From the NCBI GenBank assembly GCA_949317995.1, contig OX439040.1:52713186-52777185 (forward strand): a stretch of DNA of 64,000 nucleotides, given 5' to 3'. A model generated the notes under the pieces. That model saw only the letters and a program-made list of their open reading frames with translations. It did no database searches and had not been told where the DNA came from. Numbering within the stretch: the first letter of the stretch is position 1; the number at the start of each line of letters is the position of its first letter. Below, piece after piece: positions 57,556-64,000 of the stretch. Both the position numbers and the translations under genes were made by a program. Origin of the DNA: Acholoe squamosa (taxonomy: Eukaryota; Annelida; Polychaeta; Phyllodocida; Polynoidae).

Positions 57556-59717
57556 ATGTTTGGGAGAATCTGGGACTGGCTTCACAGAATCGTCGAGCAC
57601 TTCTGTAAGTTTGACGTTTAAATTAACCTATTATTCCAACTTTTTCCTCTGCCAAAGTCCAAACTATCTGTCAGTTTTTATGACTCCAGGGCATATTAAC
57701 CATTTAGTCCTATATCAGCTTATAAGTTATATTGATCAATACATACATTGTCTCTACTTGAAATAGCGACAGTGTTCATGTTTGACCACTTTGTGTTTTG
57801 TTCATATCTGGACTATTCATCTGTCAAAATGCTCTATCCGAACACATTTCATGAGTGATTCCATAGCCTCAATATTTACACTGAATATAACATCGAAATC
57901 CCCAGATGTGTCATTATTTCTTATCTGTTCATATGTTGATTTTCAGGGGGTTGTAAGGGGACGCTGCTCATGCTGGGACTAGACGGTGCTGGGAAGACAA
58001 CGTTATTAGGACGTCTGAAAGATGACCGTATGATACAACCCTTGCCCACCTGGATGCCTCGTGAGTACATGACATGATATCTCTTACATGCACACACTTT
58101 ATAGCCCTTTAAAATCTTGGCAAATATTTAAGTAGGCCTATTTATACCGCTAGCTATAATACACTGAAATAGACAATTACAACATCTATTCTGTGCAATG
58201 GTGGATATACATGTATCAATTAATATCATATATATGCCACATTCTCGGGGCCATAGTAGCCTACCTTTACTATTGAGAGCCATGCAGTGAAGAACCAATC
58301 ATCTGGGCTGTAGAATAAGGGGCCCCTTTACATGTATTTATAACGCCCTTTTTCCAGAGGTCTGTTCAGGTTCACTACAAATCGTTCTGATTGATTGAAT
58401 CTAGATCAAAGCCCCCCCCCCCCGTTACTCTATTTATAACCTATTTTACTGATCACATTTCAGATTCTGAATCCTTGCAGTGTGGATGTGTAACATTTAC
58501 CACCTATGACATCGGTGGACACCAACAAGGTGAGGCATTTCTTACACACCTTCACTCTCTTTTAACAGTCTCTACCCTTAATTGTTCACATATTGTTTTA
58601 ATTATCTATACAGAATACTCGCCATGGCTGGATTAATGTATCAGGAAGGCAAATGGAAATGATCTATAAAGAGCACTATGCAGTCTTTGAATGGTTAACT
58701 ATAGAACGTCAAACTTTTTTTACGTTCAAAACAAATGTTTGGAGAGCTTACAAACATAATATTATTACATAAAAAAATAAGGTTTGTTTTTTAGCCGCTA
58801 AGTGGATATGTAGTGTGTAACGTGTCATGCTGTACTTTAAGGGTATGATTCATTATCGATTGGCTTATGTTGCAGTGAGGCGCGTGTGGAAGGATTATTT
58901 CCCAGTGGCAGATGGGGTCCTGTATATCATAGATGGATACGACACAAACCGGTTCCTGGAATCAAAGGTAGAACTGGATGTAAGTAAAACGGTTCTTAAC
59001 CATCGAGTCCTAGATTCCAGGAGGGGAAGGGAGTCAGGAATAAAATTCGATCCAAAATCCTCCCGATATAATTTAAGTTACTGCATTTTAATCAATATAT
59101 TTTATGAAAATGACAACACATACACCATAATAGATGTATCGTTCAGTGTGCCCTTTGAAAAACTTTCTAATAGCGGATTCTAATGGACGAGGAAATGTCA
59201 GAGATCCCCATCGCGGTCATGGTAAATAAGATTGACATACACGGAGCAGCAAATGATGTGGATGTTGCTCGGTACTTCAATCTGGCTGGCAATACTACAG
59301 GACAGGTAGGGATATTAACATATTGGTGATGAGAGAAATGAGTGTCAATCCATATGCTTCACGTCGTTATATCCTATAAAATGGAAGTATCGGTTTTTTA
59401 GGCAGTCAAATATTTCATGGATGAATAAGTCATTGTGTCCAAAAAGTTACCAGTAGCCGAAGCGGTATCCATATCTACCTGACGCCAGTTATTGAACCAT
59501 GGTCAAAATTTTATGAACGATAAAAGATGACTAACTGTTGAACTGATTTTGATACACTTAATCTGTATCTATTTTTCAGGACACAAGTGTTGAGCTCCAA
59601 GGGCGGCGGCCCATCGCCATCTTTCCATGTAGCGTTAAGATGAGACAAGGCTATGGCAAGGCACTCAAATGGCTGGCACACTATATGCGAGAGAGCCGGA
59701 GAAATACCACTACATAA
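57556..59717 (+). CDS. SAR1-like small GTPase, divergent paralogue (complete, six exons)
   Basis: SAR1 recruits the COPII coat at ER exit sites when bound to GTP. Exons with GT-AG borders: 57556-57604, 57947-58060, 58464-58529, 58876-58979, 59174-59305, 59580-59717, giving 200 residues (SAR1 is usually ~198). The first exon encodes an amphipathic helix (FGRIWDWLHRIVEHF), as SAR1 needs for membrane insertion. The P-loop is GLDGAGKT (SAR1: GLDNAGKT), followed by switch II DIGGH with the catalytic His, the base-binding NKID, and CSVKMRQGYG. Divergent points: the switch I region PTWMPHSE, a shorter N-terminal linker, and a C-terminal extension (MRESRRNTTT). All joins keep phase. Intron positions after VELD and TTGQ equal those of the SAR1 gene on - at 62,725-64,000, which points to duplication. 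Whether it still acts in COPII is open. Confidence 0.92.
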
Positions 59718-62700
59718 TTGCTCGGGTATATCTAGCCCTGCGATATCTAGTCAAGATAGGACCAATTATGAATACTCATTCACCATGTACCTCTTGGTAA
59801 AGATAAAATGGTTACTCTCTTCCAGAGATTTCAACAATAGTTAAACCATTTTTAAGTCAAACCATGCTACTTGGCATGTAAATTGGATTCCTTCTGCCCA
59901 TTATCAGTGCACACCGCGACTATCTAGGGCACAAATCGTCCCTTGGTAATATTGGTAAATAATGTTACAACAGTATCTGCTAGTTTGGGGACCGTGTGAT
60001 TCCTTAATAGGCCAAGTGGATAGCGTCAGGGATTACCGCTACCCGGTCCATACATAATAATTATGTCCTTCTTAAGGAATCTATATAGGCACAATCTCTT
60101 AGAGTCTGATCCTAGCATTATAATGCTGAAGTGACCAGTCTAATGACATTAAACCTGAATAGGTACCCTGTAATGGGCGTCACAGGAATAACATACATTA
60201 ATTTAAAAGCTGACTGCCCCAGGCATTCTGACCTGAGGAGCCAAGGGTACACATAGCACTACAGCATAGAGTGCAGGAGTAGTCACATGCCGCTGGACTT
60301 ATATCATACCCACGATGGTCACGTGCAATAGGGTTCCAAGAAAGGTGCAATGTTTTAGTGCAGAACTATATGAATAGTCAATGATGGTATGTGGTGTCTT
60401 CTATTGCTGGACACGATCATTTATACTAGACAACTCGTTTCTGTGATATCGTAAATAAAATGTACATAAGGAGCGTCTGATGGCTATGTCTTTGGTGAGT
60501 GAGTGAGTAATAGATGTTTAACGCCATTTCGACAGCTAAGGCCATATTCATGGCAAGAACTACATTACACAATTTCACAAGGGAATGTGTCAGTGACGCG
60601 CATATGTGCACCACACACACCCCGAGGGGATAGAAAAGGGGAGAAATAGACCCTTTTAAGTGGGCTAGGGAAGCCCGCTATGTCTTTGGTTAATCACTAA
60701 CTTAATGCATTGGATAGTAGCAACATAGTAGATATTATAGTGTTGTCCTTGTTTTAGTCTCCACCAGTTGCAAATCCCTGGCCTTATCTCGTGGATTCAT
60801 GTAGCCCACAATAAGGTTCCATACAAGTTTCTGTCATTGTTAGGTTTAGTTCTATGTCGTCTGATGGATCACCAAAATATTTCTCACTTTATATCACAAA
60901 TATATTTATGTAGAACGACTGTATTTAGTATATTTATATCGGGAGTTTGTTAAGAGATGTCTATTGAGCTATGCAAGTAGAAAGTCAACAGCTCAAATAG
61001 GAAAATTCTCATGGAACCTGACAGCTACGTGGATTTATGAGATTTGGCCCGGGATCGGCAGCAATTGAAGAGTCTATATACATACAGATACATGACTGGC
61101 TCTTTTGGGGTTTAAAATAAGACAAACATTGAGTACTGATAGAATTATTTATTAATTATTCACATGTGTCAATTCCTGTTGGACATTCGGTGTTATATGC
61201 AGAATATTGAATGCTGTTCTTATCTATTAGAGGAGTGGTTGTATGTAATTTCTTATTGTTTTGTGGATCACAGAGTTGGGTCTGCATACACAAATGTCTA
61301 CAAGAATTTAGTACTTGGTCTCTGTAAATTTAGGAATTCTCAAAGGGATGTGTTTCACTGTTCTTACAGCTTCTTTCTGTGCTCAAATTGCATTCTGAAA
61401 ACATTGTTCATTCACACACTCAGGGATTTTGAATAATAAGGTTCGAAACGTTGACATTTGACCACTGTGTGATACTTTCCATACGCATTATAAACCTGAA
61501 GAAGGTTTTGGGAATATTTACCATCTTTTACAGATTTTGAATAAACACCGCTAGCATCAAAACATTCGAGTATTGTACATTGTCTCTATATTTGTATTAG
61601 TTAATTTGTACATTAAATTATATAGTTTAATTACACAAAGTGATGGTTGTTTCCATCACAACAGACATGGCAGAGGGTCAGTGTATGCCAGACCATGGTT
61701 AATGGTCTAACTACTCTTCCTAGCATAGATCCTGTTGGATTTGTTATCATAGGGATTTTTTATCTTTTTGTTAGAAGTCTGAACTAACCAAATTAGGCCA
61801 TGGAAAATATATGATCATGGCAATAAGTGTATTTTGTATCACATTCTGCAATGTCATATCTGGCGATCCCCTGGCTTTCTTCTCTACACCCGCCAGGGAT
61901 GACACCTAGATGTCTCCTTAATATAAAACACACTACCATTTTACACTCAAGGGGTGAAAAAAAGTCAATCTAAATTTTAAAATCTGGCCTGTGTCAACTC
62001 ACACGAGACTTTCTTTTTTATCAATTGCTCCCAGCTTGTGCGGTGGTAATGCATTTATACCGAAGCAACAATTATGATACTGGTCTGGAACTCATCTCAT
62101 AATTAACAAATCAAGTAGATAAGTTGGACAGCGTGATGGGTTTGGGTCTGTAGCCGCATTCTGTACATGGCAGAGTTATATGATAACGTTTGACAATTGC
62201 CTGTCAGTGCAACGACAGACAGCGTCAGTACAATTTACTGTGTGAAATCAGCAGATGCTTCATAGTCAGCTAGATTCCACTATCAACGAAAATCTATTGT
62301 CTCTAAATGCTGTCACTTCATGATTTCTTTTCCCCAAGAAACTTAAAATTATTGTTATGCATGCATCGAAACCCCGACCTTTCCCTACTTTGATTCCAAA
62401 AAATCCCAATACATCATTCATAGCCTAACCTGTCTGTCGCAATAACCTTCTGGCAACACTGCAATGCTATCGTTGTACCTTTGCCAGAGTTGAAAACCTA
62501 CTCCAGGCTCCGTGACACGGGGCAAAGAGGCATTACCTCTGACGAGGCGCAGACACAACTCCAAACTACCAACAGCACCACCAGGCGGTAGGAAGATGAT
62601 GATGAAAGGCGCTGGATGATGGTGAAATGATGATTCGTAATGACCTAGATGAAATTGATGATGATCGCAAATTGCTGTCACTCCTAACGTGGGGATGTCC

Positions 62701-62724
62701 TAAACGAGGCCATACCGCCCGGCT
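59718..62724. other. Intergenic between convergent SAR1 genes; no gene seen
   Basis: Apart from the SINE there is no supportable gene. AATAAA at 60454-60459 could end the + gene's mRNA. Short open frames (e.g. 61164-61436) lack domains. Confidence 0.45.
60497..60676 (-). mobile_element. SINE with (ACTC)n tail
   Basis: 180 bp, flanked by the 14-bp direct repeat GCTATGTCTTTGGT (60483-60496 and 60677-60690). It is the second copy of the family at 13642-13820. On - it ends with a CTCACTCACTCAC tail where the other copy has an AATC tail; the 3' sequence before the tail is less similar than the body. Confidence 0.85.
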
Positions 62725-64000
62725 TCAATTAATGTACTGCGCTAACCAGCGGAAGCCTTCACCATACCCTTGCCGCTTCAGTACACTGCACATAAAGAGC
62801 TCCATTGGACGAGTGTGCAGCTCATTCAGTGGCACAGTGCCCTGAAATAACACAAGAGGAATACTCTTTACTCATTTGAATCTTTCGGAGTGGGTGTATG
62901 AACGATTATTTCTGTCTCATTGACAGACTTTTTAAGTTATTCTAAAACTACCAGGTATGTTATGAAATAGACCTTATTCTTGGAACCGAGAAAAGATTAT
63001 CATTTGCAATGAGCCATTGCTGTGTGAATTTTAAAACACATTTATGACTTTAAGAATAATATTTTATCACGAAGTGGACCATTTTAAAATTAGAAGTACA
63101 TGTCAAATGGATATGGACCGGATATACATACTTTTCCTGTGGTCTGTCCGTGCATTCCAAATAAGTGCCTAAGCTCATCTTCACTAGCAGCTCCGGCTAC
63201 ATCGATCTTGTTGCCTAGAACCAACACAGGAGCACTGGCGATCTGTTCATCTGTCAGTAAACTCTGAAAACCACAACATTGTATTATTGTAACTACCGGT
63301 ATTCTTCAATAACACTGGATAACTTTTGCGCAACTAATAAATCCCACAGAAGTTACACAATATGACCCAAATAAAACTGATCAGGCCTTAAAAAAAACGG
63401 TTGGATGTGCATGAGTGAGCACACTCTCCCAGCAGATGTTATCACTGATAGGTTATCTGAATGTGTGGGGGAGAGTGTGAAATGAGACTGAGACAGAGTG
63501 CAGAATAAACATCCACTAAGCACCCCCAATTAAGGGATTAGGATAAGAATCTCTTTGATATAACAAGATTATATTTCTGTAATCCTCCCTCTCCCTGTCT
63601 GTCACCTGACCTTGACACAGGAGGAAGTAAGGGGAGAGGGGCTGGGGGGTGGAGCCCTATGCCTGCGGTAGTTATACAGACCGCAGATGCCCAGCGTAGG
63701 TCTGCCCCCGAGATTCCCTGCCCAGAGTCTCCCCTGGACCAGTGAGTCCCTCTGCTTACACCAGGGGGGCTTAGTGGAGTCCCTAGTTGAAAATACAACT
63801 GAGGACTGGGTCTGTGTGAAGAAAATAACTAGGAAAAGAAGGCTGTGAATAAATTCTGTCCCTGAAGACCCTCGATATCCCTATTCAGACTACATTTCAA
63901 CATTTTTGAATTCCCTATTTTCAGGGAAATCCCTGACAACTTACATCTCTGCATAAAGGTTCAATATATACTTTGGTCGTCTACTTACATCAAGTTCAGC
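62725..64000 (-). CDS. SAR1: SAR1 small GTPase, conventional (last three exons, partial)
   Basis: Read on -: exon 64000-63989 (AELD, cut by the window end), exon 63263-63132 ([21 protein letters not shown] to GQTTGK, with the NKID motif) and final exon 62841-62725 ([20 protein letters not shown], then [18 protein letters not shown] and TGA). All borders are GT-AG and in phase. The sequence is very close to animal SAR1A/B, so this is the ordinary COPII GTPase, and the paralogue on + is the derived copy. The 5' exons, including the P-loop, lie beyond the window. Confidence 0.95.

Noticed and set aside
62418..62681. Minus-strand frame containing VLPEGYCDRQ, considered as SAR1's last exon
   Set aside because: A far better last exon with proper splice site and [14 protein letters not shown] lies at 62725-62841.

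Overview
The window is eukaryotic and looks like a marine invertebrate animal genome. It has host genes split by GT-AG introns, SINEs, MITEs, microsatellites, two large Ty3/Gypsy-like retroelements with envelope genes, and a decayed Polinton/Maverick. I cannot name the species. The (AATC)n- and (ACTC)n-tailed SINE and the overall repeat style would fit a mollusc, brachiopod or lancelet, but that is only a guess.

Layout. 1-5.6 kb: the last four coding exons of a UBE2D-type ubiquitin-conjugating enzyme on +, with related TA-flanked MITEs in two of its introns. 5.6-9.4 kb: no gene seen. 9.4-11.4 kb: an unrecognised, frame-broken coding relic. 12.3-12.5 kb: a scrap of retroelement RNase H on -. 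13.24-29.68 kb: element A, a complete 16.4-kb LTR element on - (gag, protease, RT-RNase H, integrase, small ORF, F-like envelope, membrane ORF), bounded by related LTRs and a 4-bp ATAA duplication. 30.9-46.5 kb: element B on +, head-to-head with A. It has gag, protease-RT-RNase H, an integrase split by an insertion, an integrase-tail ORF with a 23-residue repeat, a dUTPase, a Cys-rich accessory ORF, an antisense ORF, a membrane ORF and a furin-site envelope. 46.4-49.9 kb: no gene, degenerate repeats. 49.9-55.7 kb: a broken Polinton/adintovirus-like block (integrase, capsid-type genes, adenain-like protease). 56.1-56.4 kb: a tandem array in which RFX-type X-boxes, CCAAT boxes and E-boxes recur every ~72-79 bp. 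57.6-64.0 kb: two convergent SAR1-family GTPase genes, a complete divergent paralogue on + and the 3' part of a conventional SAR1 on -.

The most unusual object lies inside the 3' part of element A, at 14,412-15,116. It is a 705-bp non-autonomous LTR element of TRIM type. Its two 248-bp LTRs (TGTAG...CTACA, two mismatches) each contain an intact tRNA-Ala(UGC) gene. One base after the left LTR is a primer-binding site complementary to the mature, CCA-tailed end of that same tRNA. A purine tract precedes the right LTR and a 4-bp ATAT duplication flanks the whole. It therefore appears to carry its own primer tRNA gene, an animal counterpart in layout to the 5S-carrying Cassandra elements of plants.

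Elements A and B share a plan that the pol genes alone do not explain: a long low-complexity Gag N-terminus, an F-like envelope, and beside it a separate ORF with one membrane segment followed by a cytoplasmic-type domain. Both elements and the Polinton carry inactivating breaks, so they are annotated as relics.
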